DNA from: Oryzias latipes | Taxonomy: Eukaryota; Chordata; Actinopteri; Beloniformes; Adrianichthyidae | Length of the DNA stretch: 64,000 nucleotides | NCBI RefSeq assembly: GCF_002234675.1 | Contig: NC_019872.2 | Coordinates: forward strand, 10,227,950-10,291,949 | Direction: 5' to 3' | Shown here: piece after piece, positions 39,011 through 64,000 of the stretch | Layout of the letters: each line of letters begins with the position of its first letter | Numbering within the stretch: the stretch's first letter is position 1 | Made by a program: the position numbers and the translations under genes | The notes under the pieces: generated by a model | Databases searched by the model: none | Told to the model about the DNA's origin: nothing | What the model saw: only the letters and a program-made list of their open reading frames with translations

Positions 39011-39606
39011 TGTTGAGGCATGGGATGACGGAACGTCTGTTTTATTACTATCTGGCTTTTCATAACGTTACTTTTTATCATATAAAGTCGCGTTGTTGTT
39101 TTGTCTGATGGGATAAACATTTAAATTCTTAGATAAACAGTTTTTGCACGCAACAATATTAGCATCCAAATAGAAAATTTTTACTTTCTTTACGTCACCA
39201 TTCAACAGTGGAAAGTGAGAAAACTAACCGAGAGCTTTATATACGTTCCCCTCAATTGATATATAATCCTAATTTAAAATCACCAGTATTCAATCAAAAC
39301 ATCTTTCAAGATGTTTGACTTTATAAAATACAACTGTGTTGTTTTTTAAATCATATTTTCAGCTATTGCTTCATAAATATCTTACACCTTTACTTTAAAT
39401 AAACTGCATTGTTACCATGCAAAGTTCTTTGTCACCGCGGATGGATACAAGCCGTTATTGGAAGTGCTATGACTGGTCCAGTTAATGACGCAAGCCTGTC
39501 TGGCGACAGCTAGTCTACAAGTTTGACATTTTCGCAGTTTACTGCAATTGCTGCTGGACGTTAGGACTGTGAAAGTCCTCCAGCACACCCGTCAGAAAGG
39601 TAAATC

Positions 39607-40529
39607 ATGGAAATGTACGAACCACCGCCAAGAAGGTGTTTGATAAAAGTAGATTTTGTCCGGGGGAAAATCCCAACGTTTCCAATCATTACATTGATGT
39701 CTACTGTCAGTAAAAGTGCACACCTGTCTGTCTACAGTAAAAAAAACAAAATATTTTCCGAGCTGGAAAAGTTTCTCAGTTTCCAACTCCAGTTTCTTGT
39801 GAATATAGTCAGTGGCAATCGAACTTTTTTGCTAACAGATCAATTTCAAATAAAAAATATCCAAATGTTTTTGAAAGCAGCACAAGACTCCAATTTGGTG
39901 ATTCAGCCTCTGAGTGAGTCTGCTTCCAGAGGGAAGACAGGACACAAACAGGAAGACAGCTGTGTGAGACTCACTGTTGCTCCACAAAACAAGGTTAGTT
40001 TATCCTCATACACGTAGGAATATTTTGATAAATAACAAAATCCAGAAGTTTTTGATTTTGTATCCAAAAATTCAATAAGATTTAGTTTTTTTTAAAAAGA
40101 AAAAAGTTCCCTCAAATTAATAACTTCTAGTATTTATTAGTGTTTTATGCACACCAAATACCATTTTTAGATGCAATTTAGTATTTTGTAGCAAAAATTG
40201 AATCATTTTCTTAGCATTTAGTAGACAGACATTTTCAGCATCTTGTGCAAACAAATTTGTATTTTAGTAGAATTTTGTGTGAACAAATGCTAATGGCTCC
40301 AAATTCATCTAATAATAATAAATACACAAGTTCAAGGGGAACAGTTTCTTTTTTAACGTCATGTCCCGAGCCTTGTTAACACTGAAGTTGTTTGAATTAG
40401 AGATTGAGGACATTTTTATTCACACATTTGTGAGAATAGTTTTGCTAATGGAGAAGTAAAAAAGGCCAAGGATGAAAACATTGTTTTCCTCCGAAGCAGT
40501 CTGACTTTTTAAAATCAATCGATCAGTAA
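39607..40529 (+). CDS. Unidentified possible two-exon gene
   Basis: Exon 1, 39607-39993, is open for 129 codons from an ATG in good context (ATCATGG) to a strong donor (AACAAG then GTTAGT). The nearest matching acceptor (TTTTCCTCCGAAGCAG) starts exon 2 at 40500, which adds SDFLKSIDQ in phase and stops at 40527-40529. The predicted 138-aa protein is mildly basic, starts MEMYEPPPRRCLIKVDFVRG, and has a hydrophobic/amphipathic middle (FLSFQLQFLVNIVSG); no signal peptide or known domain is recognised. I know of no gene at this place between SMAD9 and ALG5 in mammals. It could be a fast-evolving fish gene, a fragment of a longer gene, or a chance open frame with good splice sites. Confidence 0.4.
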
Positions 40530-40583
40530 AAGATGCTTTGAACAAATTGAAACAAGACGGATAATCAAATACGTCATTAGATC

Positions 40584-40589
40584 TTTATT
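40584..40589 (-). terminator. alg5: alg5 polyadenylation signal (candidate)
   Basis: AATAAA on the minus strand about 370 bases after the alg5 stop; no nearer one is seen. Confidence 0.5.
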
Positions 40590-40960
40590 TTTGCTTTCTT
40601 GCAAAACCCCCTCCCAAAACAAACAACACATTAGCCACCACTCTTTAAGGAAACAAGACAAATAAGGGGATTCTCCACATTTCTTACACACACCCTCCAT
40701 TTCCAACAGAGGGTGATCAAGTCTGTTTGCACATGGATCTCTGAATGAGAATCTGCAAATTGAGGCAACAAAAATATGTGTAACAGCGGCCATTACAAGC
40801 CAATATTCACATAAAAAGGCAGGACCATCGGTCAACATTTTACTCTCAGTCGGGGAAAATATTTCTGTCTGATGATGAACTCAGAGGATGACTGTAATCC
40901 CTCCTTCCTCCACGGGTCCATCGCTGCTCATCTCTGGGACTCGAGCACTCGTCGGGTTGT

Positions 40961-43900
40961 CTAGTCAGTCTTCTGTGGGGACTGCAGTTTCCAGGCTCCA
41001 GTGAAGTAGCGCAGGCAAATGAAAATAAGGTCTCGACCCATCTGTAGCCAGCTCCAGAATGGGACCAGTTTGGACCCTGGCAGAACCAAAACACAGGCGT
41101 TAAAAAAACAAAAACCATTGCGTTTTTCAAACATCCAAAGCTGATGGGGCCTCCAATGTCAGGAAAAAACAAAAACCAGGGGAGGTAGTGAAAGAAGATT
41201 TCATGAGGGGAACGGAAACATGCGCTAAAGAATGAATGTGTACCTTCTATTTCATTCCAGGTGACAGCTACCTCTGCTATGGGGATTTTAAAACACTGAG
41301 CGATGTAAAGCAGTTCCACATCAAAAGCCCTATAAAGCAAAAAAACAAAGGTTATCATTTTATAATATAAATATATATTTTTGAATCTTAATTGAGTTTT
41401 TGGTGTTTCCAACATGTTCTTGTGGCTTTTTTCTGATGATGGAGGACGTAATAAGAAAATTATGCTCAAAATTGCAAAACTATTTAAATCCTTGTGAATC
41501 AGATAGAAAAAAAAGAGCTCATTTGTGACACACGACTAAATACGCTGGACAGGCCAAAAGTCCCAGCTCCGCTCCACAACGGGAAGGGGGGCGTCGGCCT
41601 GAGCCAATGATTCCTAATAAACTATCGCTGTTCTGTCCTAGAAAACAAAAGCTTTTTCTTTTAAAGTTAAGTTTAAAATGGAAAAGTCATAATTAAAAAG
41701 ACGATATGAGAAATATGTCACAAGAACCTGTTAGAAACACAGTTTTCATAAGAGTGGGTCTGTAATTGATGAGTCCATGTTAGTGATGCTTTGGGTTTTC
41801 TCACCAGCGCTCTATGTGGAGGGAGGAGAAGGTCTTGAGAGCTGCTTCACGTGTGAAAAGCTTGAAGCCACACTGCGTGTCCCGGATTCCTCTCACGCAG
41901 AAGAACCACACCAGGAAGTGAAAACCATACATCAGGAATGTTCGTAAAACAGATCGCTACGGGAACAGAGAGGGTTCTTCAGAAATTCTTTGGGTTTCTG
42001 AGACGTCTGCGAAAAGACGCAAACTGACCTGAGCAACCGACTCTTTTTCTAGATGAGCTCTGGAGCCACACGCTATAGCCATGTTCTCCTGCACACAACA
42101 TCACAAGTGTTAAAGATTCGGCGTGTCCATAAAATGTGGAAGAACCTAAAACCTCACCGGTCCAGAATTGACGTCTTTAAGTCCCGCCTCCACCTTCTCG
42201 ATGTCGGAGAACTTGGTGGCTCCGTCTGCGTCAGCCATTAGAATCAGCTTCCCTCTGGAGCTCAAAGTGCCCTTCATGACACGCAAGGGAGACCCAACAG
42301 AAAACAATCAAACAAGCAGAGTGAAATGCTCACTAAAAAGAGACTGAAACAGGTCACAACTAAATAAAACATTGAATTAAAAGATGTTTTAAAAGATGGG
42401 AAATTATGAAATATTGCCGACATAAAAAGCTAATAAATAAATCAATGACCAGGTCTTCCAAGTTCTGACCATGAGCACAGCTCCCCCCTTTCCTCTGTTC
42501 TTCACCAGGGTCAGCACCCGCACTTTATCTGCACTGTACTTCTTGGTGTACTCCAAAGCAATCTGAAGGGACAGAAAAGGAAAAAAATCATGAAAATCTC
42601 AGATGAAAAAAAAAAAAAAACTTAAAGCAGAACTAAAACCCTTTTTTCCCCCCCGTGTGCACTGCTGTCCCTTTTTTTCAAATTTCACAACTTTTGCAAT
42701 CTCACAGTGAGATTCCCTGCGATGGTGATAGTTCATCTCACACCCCCCCCCCCAAAACAAGCCTCATTCTTACCTCTGTGGTTCTGTCTCTGCTGCCATC
42801 ATCGACCACTATCACTTCATAGGTGAAGGAAGGGGTTTTCTTCTGTGGGAGGTTACAGGGACAAGACAGAGGAAATCTAAGAAATTCATGCCATTTATGT
42901 TTATTGCCTTTAAATCAATGCAAGAAAATAGCACTATAAAAATTACAGACTGTATAAATTCACTTATTTCTTTACAGTGGAGTCGTAACATTGAATCCCA
43001 GCTTTTATTTCCAATTTTGCTTCTTCATTTTTTTTAATTTATTGAATTAGTCCTCATGTTTTATTATATTACATTTTGTTATTGCTTGATCAATGAATGT
43101 GCTGGGTTTGTTTTCAAAAACTCCCACATTAATCAATTCAGTTGTGCATCAATTGCACACTTATGCTGGAAGTTGCATATTTTTTTTAGATTTATTTTGG
43201 TTTCTGTGTGTTGAGTTCTGGATGTTTACACTGTTGTGCATTTCTGCGCAGTTCAATATCATTAAAGGGGTGTCCTCGTCTAGGTAAATGGTAGAAAATG
43301 AAAAACAAACGTGTTATTTCTTGAAAACATCTAAAATAAATGTGTATTTCTTCTTAAAATCTAGTTGCCTGCCTTTAAAATAATGTAAGCACTTACATTT
43401 TTCAAAATGTGTTTCAGTGTAGCAGAAAGCCGGTTGTGGTGCAATGCTGCCACCTAGTGAGGATTTTTGGAAACCATGCTTTGTAATTTAAATTTAAAAA
43501 GATTTTCTCCCACCTGTCTGGTTTCCAGGTATTCCATAGCCTCATCAAGCATGACAGGCACTAAAAATAAACACAAACAAGCAAAGGTGCCACTTAAAAC
43601 ATTCAGCTACTTTTAGTTTCAATGAACAGTAATATAATTTTTCACAGCCTTCATTTGGTTACAATCTCTAACACTAACTTCGGAGCTCCTCGTTGTAAGC
43701 AGGGATCACCACAGAGAGTTCCCTGGAGTGAGGATCATGCAGACTGGGGAAGGGACGCTTTTCTCCTGTGGCTGTGAGGAAGGACTTCTCCTTTTCATGG
43801 CGTGACACGTTCGCCATCCCCGCAGTTAAATGTGCGACTACAAGCACCTAAAAAAAAGAAGATCAGATGTCTGTTTAATACTGACCGTTGAGCTTCAACG

Positions 43901-45138
43901 AGCCCTTTCTGTTTGTAGTTTGTTGTGACGAGGCTGTCGGCTGATATTCCCGATATGTTCTATACATTTATTAAGGGATGTCATAAGAAAAATAGTAAAA
44001 TTAAATTCACCTTCTGAGTATATGGCTGTAGAATCACCTCTAGCAGAAATAAGGGCTTTTGTGTGATGTGGTCAAAGTTTTTAACAACAATAAAAATTTT
44101 GACCCACTTTAAAAAAATATATAATGAGATATATATACACACACCCACACCCACACACACACACATATATAGATTCTGTGTTCATCTGTCTGTAAGCAAA
44201 CTCACCTTATGGTCTCACTACAGCTTTTTATTCAAGCTCAGAAGTCATTTTGACAACATCACCTTCATTCACCAACTGTTTAGTACACATTTCTTTTAGT
44301 AACAAGTGAAATCATTTCTGAGGGTCTTAAATTTATCCTAGGTTCATGTTGGACAAAATCTGTCAAAATCTTCACCCGTTTTCTTCTTTAACAACCGGCT
44401 GCAGCTTGCTCGAAACTCAGTTTCTGACTCCAATTTTATAACTTAGCACTAGCATCCAATCACCTTTAGGATTGATTTTAAGGTTATTTTATTAGTTTAA
44501 AAATGTCTTAAAGGCATTGGACCTTCAAATTGTTTTTAGTTTATGACATTAAAATTTGGTCGCTCCCTTTAGGGATCACTACAGTAAATCACCTTTATCC
44601 TCCTCACTTACACCAGCTACTGCAAAGTCCTCCTTCACAACATCCAGGAACTTACTCTTTAACCTTAGCCTCTGTCCTACAACCTTAGCACCAGTTTTAT
44701 GTTTTTATTTTATATTTATATTTTTACTGTCCATTTTCTCCGCTCTAAAAAAAAAAAAAAAAAAAAAGAATAGGCCAGTGTTGCTCCTCACAACTTCTTT
44801 TCTTTTTCTGCCTTTTTATTGTTTGTTTTACTCCGATTAAGGAGCTGTATTTACATAATAATTTCCCCCTCCATTGTATATTAATATTTCTATTTTGATA
44901 TGACACGTTTAAATAAAAGAAAATGCAGCCATCATGCATACATACACACACACCCACACACACACACACAGAAACCATGGAGTACTAGTACATACATGTG
45001 AAAATCGCTATCTTACACGTGCTAAGAAGTTAGTTACATTACTAACAATGTTAAAACTATCCATACACTTACCACAATGAAACCAAGAGCCGCTAATGCG
45101 ACGAGAACTTGAATAATTTCACAGATAAAGTCCATCAT
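40961..45138 (-). CDS. alg5: Dolichyl-phosphate beta-glucosyltransferase
   Basis: Makes dolichyl-phosphate glucose from UDP-glucose at the cytosolic face of the ER, the glucose donor for N-glycan precursors. Exons in coding order: 45138-45073, 43847-43679, 43560-43514, 42842-42774, 42562-42470, 42271-42158, 42088-42029, 41956-41805, 41329-41244, 41076-40961; 324 codons with stop, giving 323 aa (human 324). An N-terminal membrane helix (IIQVLVALAALGFIV) is followed by a GT2 catalytic domain: SVVIPAYNEE, VIVVDDGS with the first metal/nucleotide aspartates, LVKNRGKGGA, and the second acidic motif MADADGATKF. Further: RDTQCGFKLFTREA and WSWLQMGRDL near the C-terminus. Two ATGs stand in tandem; the first is taken as the start. 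Divergent from exosc8, with 985 bp between the ATGs. Confidence 0.96.
41388..41775. mobile_element. MITE family 1, copy D (chimeric)
   Basis: The left half reads in the plus direction ('tccaacatgttcttgtggc' onward). The right end ('cacaagaacctgtt ... cataagagtgggtct') is the same family terminus inverted. So both ends carry the same terminus, unlike the other copies. Confidence 0.5.
43848..45072. other. alg5 intron 1
   Basis: Large intron with AT/CA microsatellites at about 44130-44170 and 44940-44970 and an A run near 44747-44767. No exon recognised. Confidence 0.5.
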
Positions 45139-46123
45139 GTTTCCATAAGTCGCCCTACAGCTCCTAACTAACACCTACACCTGGCTGGCTGTAGCTAGCT
45201 TTTCTTCTTTGTCCCGTTCCGTATCCCAACCCTCTAACTTATAACAAAGGTGTAAACGAAAATATATGAAATATAAACACTGAATCTCTATGAGCCCATA
45301 ACGCTTTCAAGCTCCACTTCCAATCAGAGCTGTACACAAAAGCAACACGGAAGTAAATTTTACTCCTCGACACATCATCAGTTTGAAGCAGAACTCCACA
45401 TGACAGGCTGCGAGAAATGCATACTGCCACTTACAGGCGTGGGGTGGTACTGACACTAGCAGGTTTTTAGTTTGTTTGTTTGAACAACCAAACAACAGGT
45501 TTTGTTTTTCATGCATATATTTTATGATCATTGCTAACCCTAACGTTTGAAGCAGCAATGTCAAAGTCTGAAAGACAAAAAAAGAAAAGACTAACCAACA
45601 ACTATAACTAAAAACTGAAAAAGAAAAATAATTAGATTAAAAATTGTCAAGCCTGTAAAAAAGGGTTAATGCAGTTTTATCATTTCTTTATGGTTTAATG
45701 TAGTTTAAAACCAAATTAATACAGGTGTTAACAAAATGAATATAATAGAAATAATATTTATATTAATATCTTTTTAAGATGACACAAAATCAACAAGACA
45801 GTAGTAATGAAATAAATAAATCCCCAAATACGAGAACAGTTTAAAACTTGAAGGAAAATCTGGAAGAAAAAAAACAAAAAACAATAAAACATGAATGGTA
45901 AATTATTAAAAGCTTAAAGTAGCACTTTCTTTATTAGTTACTTATATTTTTGGAAATTGGATTTGGGTACGCCAAAAAAATAATACAGTAAAAAGCGGAT
46001 CTTTATCGTCCCTAAATTAAAAGAAGAAGAAGAAAAAAGTGTTCAGGTTCAGCACAGCATGGACGAGGTTTTTTCCCCATTGCGGCTGCCGTAGCACAAA
46101 CCCACGTGTTGTACCAAAACATC
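45139..46123. promoter_or_regulatory. Shared alg5/exosc8 divergent promoter region
   Basis: 985 bp between two opposite start codons. A CACGTG E-box lies at 46103-46108, 16 bases before the exosc8 ATG, next to a GC-rich patch (46080-46130); no TATA box seen. The middle (45600-45990) is AT-rich. The same head-to-head pair exists in mammals. Confidence 0.55.
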
Positions 46124-48736
46124 ATGGCGGCTGGATTCAAGTCAGTATCTGAAAGTTGTTCAGGTTTTATGTAATTTACGGCGTTTTTTTCGTTTAAATT
46201 AACTTTTTAACTTTACATAAAGAAAATGAATTATTTGCTGTACTTTAAATCAAAGTGGAGAAATCACAAAGTCTAGGTTATGTCCGTTAGTAAATTGGGT
46301 TTCTATTTATTGCCGCTAAGAATTTATTTTTTATTTTATCAACATAACACTAAACGTACGTGATTTTGTACATGCATTTACCTTTTCTGTCTTCCCTCAT
46401 GACTGTTTAGGACCGCTGAACCTCTGGAATATCATATGAGCTTTCTGGTTTGTCCAATTTTTTATTTATGTATTTTTTTATTAGATTGTCAAAATATGGC
46501 ACACACACACATTCACATAACTACAACAGAAAGAAATAAAAAGGAAAAAAACGTTAAAATTGTAGTTCACAATACTAGGGATTGCCATACAACATGTGAT
46601 CTTCAATAAAAATGGACAGTTTTATTGCGTTTTTGTTTTTCATTAATTTCAGGGAGTTGAAACATAAACAAATCTCTTAATGAAATGTATTAAATGGTTT
46701 GCTTTTTAAAAATCTGCTGTTATGAATTAAGAACTTTCCAGAAATTAATATTTCAACTTTACTGTAACGCTGTAATGTTACACTCATATCAATTTGAATC
46801 TAAAACTTTATTTATTTTCCCCATAGAAAGAGAACTGTCGACCAGATGGACGCGAGCTGTCTGAATTCAGAACCACGACATTGAATATAGGTGAATTGAA
46901 GCACCACAAAGTTGCAGTGTTTATGATACAAGCAAACAACAATCATTGAGCACTTTTCTCTTTTGGGTTTGTGTTCAGGGTCCATATCCACGGCAGACGG
47001 CTCTGCATTGGTGAAGCTGGGAAGCACAACAGTCATCTGTGGCATCAAAGCTGTGTGTTAACATGTTATTACACTGAAACTCACTCTTAATAATTTATTC
47101 CAGATGCCTTTGTTTTAAAAGGTGTACAGTTAAAAAATAAAACAGATCTATGTGAATATTTCTTAACCCCCCACCACTTCTTTCAGTGTTTGTACATTTA
47201 GCAAGTTGTTTCCTGTGTCATACATTGATCTATTCTGCAGGAATTGGCAAACCCTACAGTGGAAGCTCCTGGTAAAGGATATATTGGTAAGTTTTTATAG
47301 ATAAAAATAGTTAAAGATACTTTATCGATGCCAACTTGTTAAATTTGTAGCAGTAGTGTGCAGACCTTAGCTTGTACAGAGAAGCAACTATCAAAAATCA
47401 ATGATGAATGCAGCGTATCTCTGGCACAAAGATGAGTTAAACAGTCCTATGTCGTGGAACAGGAATGAGCTCCTTTAGCAGTCATCGTAGCAGCACTTGG
47501 AAAGGCACTCAACTGTCCATCCAGTACGGCAGGCAGAGGATGCTCAGGATTATCCATGATGGATACGAGTTTGTTCTATTTTTAGCTTCAAGGGTTGTCA
47601 CTGAAAAGCACAAGTTTTTAAGTGGAAAAATAATCCCAATCATTGGACTTTTCCTGTTATTTATAGTCCCCAATGTAGACCTACCACCCCTCTGTTCCTC
47701 GCGATTTCGGCCAGGCCCGCCAGGAGAACAGGCCCAAGCTTCCAGCCAGTTTATCGCTGATGTCATCGAAAGGTTTGTCAGAATTAAAAACACTACAATC
47801 TCTTTACTCTCATCAGTTTATCTGCATTTCTCCCAATGGTTTTCACCAACTTCCATCCACCTTTGCAGCTCTGAAATAATCAAACCAGAGGACTTGTGCA
47901 TCGACAGAGGAAAGGTAAATCCAGACTGATGCCGTTTGTTTTCACTGTTGGTTCACTAGCGGTGAGTCTATTTATCCTCTTTGCAGCTTTGCTGGGTGCT
48001 GTACTGTGACATCATGTGTCTGGATTATGATGGAAACATTCTGGATGCGTGCATCATTGCTCTGCTGGCTGCACTGAAGAACAGTACGTCATTGTTTCAG
48101 TAAAAAAAAAAAAAAAATAATTAAAGTTATTCTGTACATTTTAACCAACTAATCCGTGTTTTAAAATTGAAAATTGCCCCGAAAGGAGTCTATCAACAGG
48201 CTGATTTTGCATTTTTCACTTCCCACAGCTCGTCTCCCAAAGGTCACCGTCAACAAAGCGACATGCAAACCAGAGATAGATTTGAAAGAGCGACACGAGC
48301 TGCCGGTTCACAAACATCCAGTCGGCACCTCGTTTTGTATCTTCCAGGAGTACGTTTTAGATATTGTTGCATTTTCTGGGTTTGTTGAAAGCATGTGTAC
48401 AAACCAAGCGTGCTCTTTGTGCAGCTCCATCCTGATTGTAGATCCCACCGCTGATGAGGAGAGTCTGTCCACATCGCGGCTCAGCGTGGTCACAGATGAG
48501 GAGGAACGACTCTGCTCTCTACACAAACCAGGTCAGACAGGCCGTGCAGTGCGCTTCCGGCGATCAACACAATAACTCCAATCATACGGAGCTGAAACCC
48601 GGTTCTTTGCGCCTCAGGTGGGACGTCCCTGTCAGCAGAAAAGCTCCAAACTTGCATCAACCGAGCAACAGCACGACAAAGAGAGATCCAGAAACTCATC
48701 GAGAAAGTTCTAAACAGCGTGAAGGCAGCACAATAA
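46124..48736 (+). CDS. exosc8: Exosome complex component RRP43
   Basis: RNase PH-like subunit of the six-member ring of the RNA exosome, acting in 3'-5' RNA processing and decay in nucleus and cytoplasm; in animals the ring itself is not catalytic. Exons: 46124-46140, 46411-46447, 46827-46890, 46979-47052, 47241-47286, 47667-47772, 47869-47914, 47987-48083, 48229-48349, 48425-48531, 48618-48736; 277 aa (human 276). Seen motifs: [89 protein letters not shown]. The first coding exon has only 17 nt. The stop codon lies inside an AATAAA hexamer. Tail-to-tail with supt20h. Confidence 0.97.
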
Positions 48737-48737
48737 A
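48732..48737 (+). terminator. exosc8: AATAAA overlapping the exosc8 stop codon
   Basis: CAATAAAG: the TAA stop (48734-48736) is part of the hexamer. A second AATAAA lies near 48822-48827 and may be the one used in most transcripts. Confidence 0.4.
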
Positions 48738-49557
48738 GACACCCAGACCAAGACTTTTATCTAAAAGCTGTATTTTCACTGTCAATATATATGTTCTTTT
48801 TTTTTTAATAACAATAAAACTGCTGACAAAGACTGCTTAAAAAATTATTTCTCAATATTCAGAAACCTCTCTCACACACGCTCAGCTGATGTCTTGTAAG
48901 AATATGCTCATGGCTCCTGAAGTCATTTAAAAATATGTTGTACAAAAACCAGCGTTGCCGTCTTGCATACTGATCTCGAGTCCTCCGGCGAGCCCTGTGC
49001 CGGAACCGCCAACAGAACCAAGACTTCCGACAGACAGAGGTAGAGAGCTGCCCCCAGGCACTACTCCAAGATCAGATTAGCATTTTTGCTCGTCACGGTT
49101 ACATGTTGGATGTGGTCTCACGTTCAGCTGAGATCTGTGCTTAAAGGGCAGTTTCTACCAAGCAAAGGCGGGGTGGGGGTGGGGGGCTGCCTCTTGATCC
49201 TCTCAGTCTGCAAGACCGCCGCAGAGAAAAGTCCTTTCTGAAGGGGAAACTCATGTCTGTGGAAGCCCGCTGCTTAAGAGAACGGTCGTCTTTAAAAATA
49301 TCACCAGCTTCCTGGGGATTCAGGGCTCTCGTTTTGGGATTTAAGGACTGCAGCGGATGCAGTTTTTTGTTTTCCAAAAAAAAGAAAAAGAAAAACCTCT
49401 GAGAAGCATTATGTACAAATATTTGTCTAGAAAAAGACAGAACTATTTATATTTTCTTTCATCTGCTGTCTTCATACTGAAAGCAGACAAAGAGCACAGT
49501 ATAGATCGTTGGAGTCCTTCCGGACCAGGAAGGGGCTTTTAGTGTGGTTTAAGTCAG

Positions 49558-62291
<12,734 letters not shown>

Positions 62292-62514
62292 TCACAAGCT
62301 GTACTGGGTGTTCCAAAGAGATTCAATGATTTGGTAATGTGTACTTTATATGCTATTAGTTAATTTGTCTAATTGCTAATGATCAAATGTCTAATCTCTG
62401 TTATTTAGACACAATATGGTAGAACATTTTGCCTTATAATTCCTTTTGCTTCATCATGCATGGAAGACATTTGTATAGCCTATCGTACTATAACAATTTT
62501 AGCATAATTGACTA

Positions 62515-63271
62515 CAGTAAACCCCTGTTTTTCGCGGGGGTTACGTTCCAAAAAGAACCCGTGATAGGCTATATCCGTGAAATAGAAACCTTTCTTTTTT
62601 TTTACAATTATTATCCAATTAAATACTCTATTATACATTGAAAAGGAAGAACAAACCATTTTACAGGCTTAAGCATTTGTTTCACAAATAAAGTTACTTT
62701 AGAAACGTTTTTTTCAACAAATAACTTCTGTACTGTACTATCAAATAATAATTTTAATCATCGATGTGAACAGAAGGCTTCAAATTGCGGAGATTAGCCC
62801 CGCCCACCGCGACCCGAGTAATTGGATTAAACGGGAGAAAATTTAAAATGATTATGAAAAAAATACAAATTACAGTCGGACAAATACGCAGTGACTCAGG
62901 TGTATTTCACTGCTCTTCAGACTGAGCCGCTGCATCCTGACTCCGCTCTGCAGTGTTTTCTTCTTTTGAAGCCCGCGGTGCAGCTGTGTTTGTTTGGGAG
63001 AAAAACATAGTGATAGGCAGTTGTTGTCGCTCTTTTTTCTATGGGTTTTAGAGAAACACGAAATTGCAAGATGATTTGCACGTATGTAATTTAAATTTGG
63101 TAAGCTGTTTTACGTACGTGTACATATTAAACTGCAACGTTTTTGACGTACAGGTAGAGAAGAAGCGGAGTGACTCTTTAGCCAATCAGAATGCAGAACA
63201 CAATGCACGCTGCAAATCCGTGAAGTAGCGAAACCGTGAAAAGCAAACCGCGTTATAGCAAGGGATCACTG
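62515..63271. mobile_element. Mariner/Tigger-like MITE with TA duplication
   Basis: Begins CAGTAAACCCCTGTTTTTCG and ends AGCAAGGGATCACTG, flanked by TA on both sides (62513-62514, 63272-63273). Motifs such as 'ttcgcgggggttacgttcc' mark a widespread pogo/Tigger-like family. No transposase is seen. Confidence 0.7.
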
Positions 63272-63324
63272 TACAGCCATTTTCATTCCCCTGCTAATTT
63301 TAGTAAAATAATTTCTAATTTCTT

Positions 63325-63890
63325 AAAGACCCACTTTGATCAAAATCCTGTTTGGGGTATTTTTAACATGTTCTTGTAGCCTTTTTGTGAGGATGGTGAA
63401 CATCTTTTTTCAAAGTGTGGCGTAGAAGCTACAATGGCAGGCGACAAGCTCCCTGCTCCACTCCATTCTGATTCATCCACTTGCAGATAAATAGATTTAT
63501 GTACGTCTTTGTTTTACTCGTCCGAGCTGGAATCTGCCTCAGAACTGTACAGCTGGATAACTCAGCTACTGCTCGCCCTTTTGTTACACCGGTGATGTTA
63601 GGTTGGGGGTGTGAGGGGCTGTAAGCTAGCAGGAGAACACGTAAACAGATGGGGCATGGGAAGGGGACGGGCTTACTCAACATCAACAGTCCCGCCCACA
63701 GCAAGAGGCGAATATCTGATGAACGACTGCCACTGTGCAGGAACTTTCATAAAAAATAACTTTTTTTTTGTTTTGTTTTGTTTTTTACGGCTAAAAATGG
63801 CATAATGATAGTTAGAACCACTGGGAACACTTTTATAGGTCAGAAAATATGTCAAAATAGGTAGGTCAAAAATGATTTGAGTGGGACTTA
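63325..63890 (+). mobile_element. MITE family 1, copy G
   Basis: Starts AAAGACCCACTTTGATC and ends near GAGTGGGACTTAA, with 'gcgacaagctccctgctcc', 'ccgatgatgttagg'-like and 'accactgggaacactttt' blocks as in the other copies. Near-full length. Confidence 0.65.
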
Positions 63891-64000
63891 AATATTATTT
63901 TCTCCAAATCCTGCTTCAAAAACATGTAGTATCAAACCTAAAAACAAGTTTACGACTGCCTCCTATTTTTCTAGCTCAAATGTGGATCAAAGCAAAGCTC

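Noticed and set aside
44130..44170. TA/CA dinucleotide run
   Set aside because: An ordinary microsatellite; nothing more is supported.

Overview
This is a vertebrate nuclear window, most likely from a teleost fish. Genes are split into short GT-AG exons in AT-rich introns. The repeats are typical of fish: hAT and mariner-like MITEs, a tRNA-derived SINE, a LINE reverse-transcriptase scrap and a solo LTR. The gene order DCLK1 - RFXAP - SMAD9 - ALG5 - EXOSC8 - SUPT20H is the one I know from human chromosome 13q13. The species cannot be proven by eye; repeat content suggests something like a medaka or another percomorph (low confidence).

Layout. 1-27.0 kb: 3' part of dclk1 (+): last linker exon of the doublecortin-containing form, an internal promoter with its own first exon (ATG at 9128), the whole kinase domain, and two alternative C-termini. 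28.2-30.9 kb: rfxap (+), 3 exons, complete. 31.6-35.3 kb: smad9 (-), 7 coding exons, complete at 467 aa. 39.6-40.5 kb: an unidentified possible two-exon gene (+). 40.6-45.1 kb: alg5 (-), 10 exons, complete at 323 aa. 46.1-48.7 kb: exosc8 (+), 11 exons, complete at 277 aa, head-to-head with alg5. 49.6-62.3 kb: supt20h (-), 20 coding exons, 5' end beyond the right edge, tail-to-tail with exosc8. Splice phases were checked by hand and every gene closes in frame.

The genes do not form a pathway. They cover a microtubule-associated kinase, an MHC class II transcription cofactor, a BMP-signalling SMAD, the dolichol-phosphate glucose synthase, an RNA exosome core subunit and a SAGA complex subunit. 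The block is held together by ancestral synteny; only alg5/exosc8 clearly look like they share a promoter region.

Most striking points: (1) both dclk1 and supt20h end in an exon read in two frames, the frame being set by inclusion or skipping of an upstream exon whose length is not a multiple of three (74 nt and 89 nt); (2) a 1.8-kb hAT element inserted exactly across a supt20h 5' splice site, its 8-bp target duplication having rebuilt the donor; (3) a recognisable internal promoter/first exon for kinase-only dclk1; (4) an unassigned small gene between smad9 and alg5.
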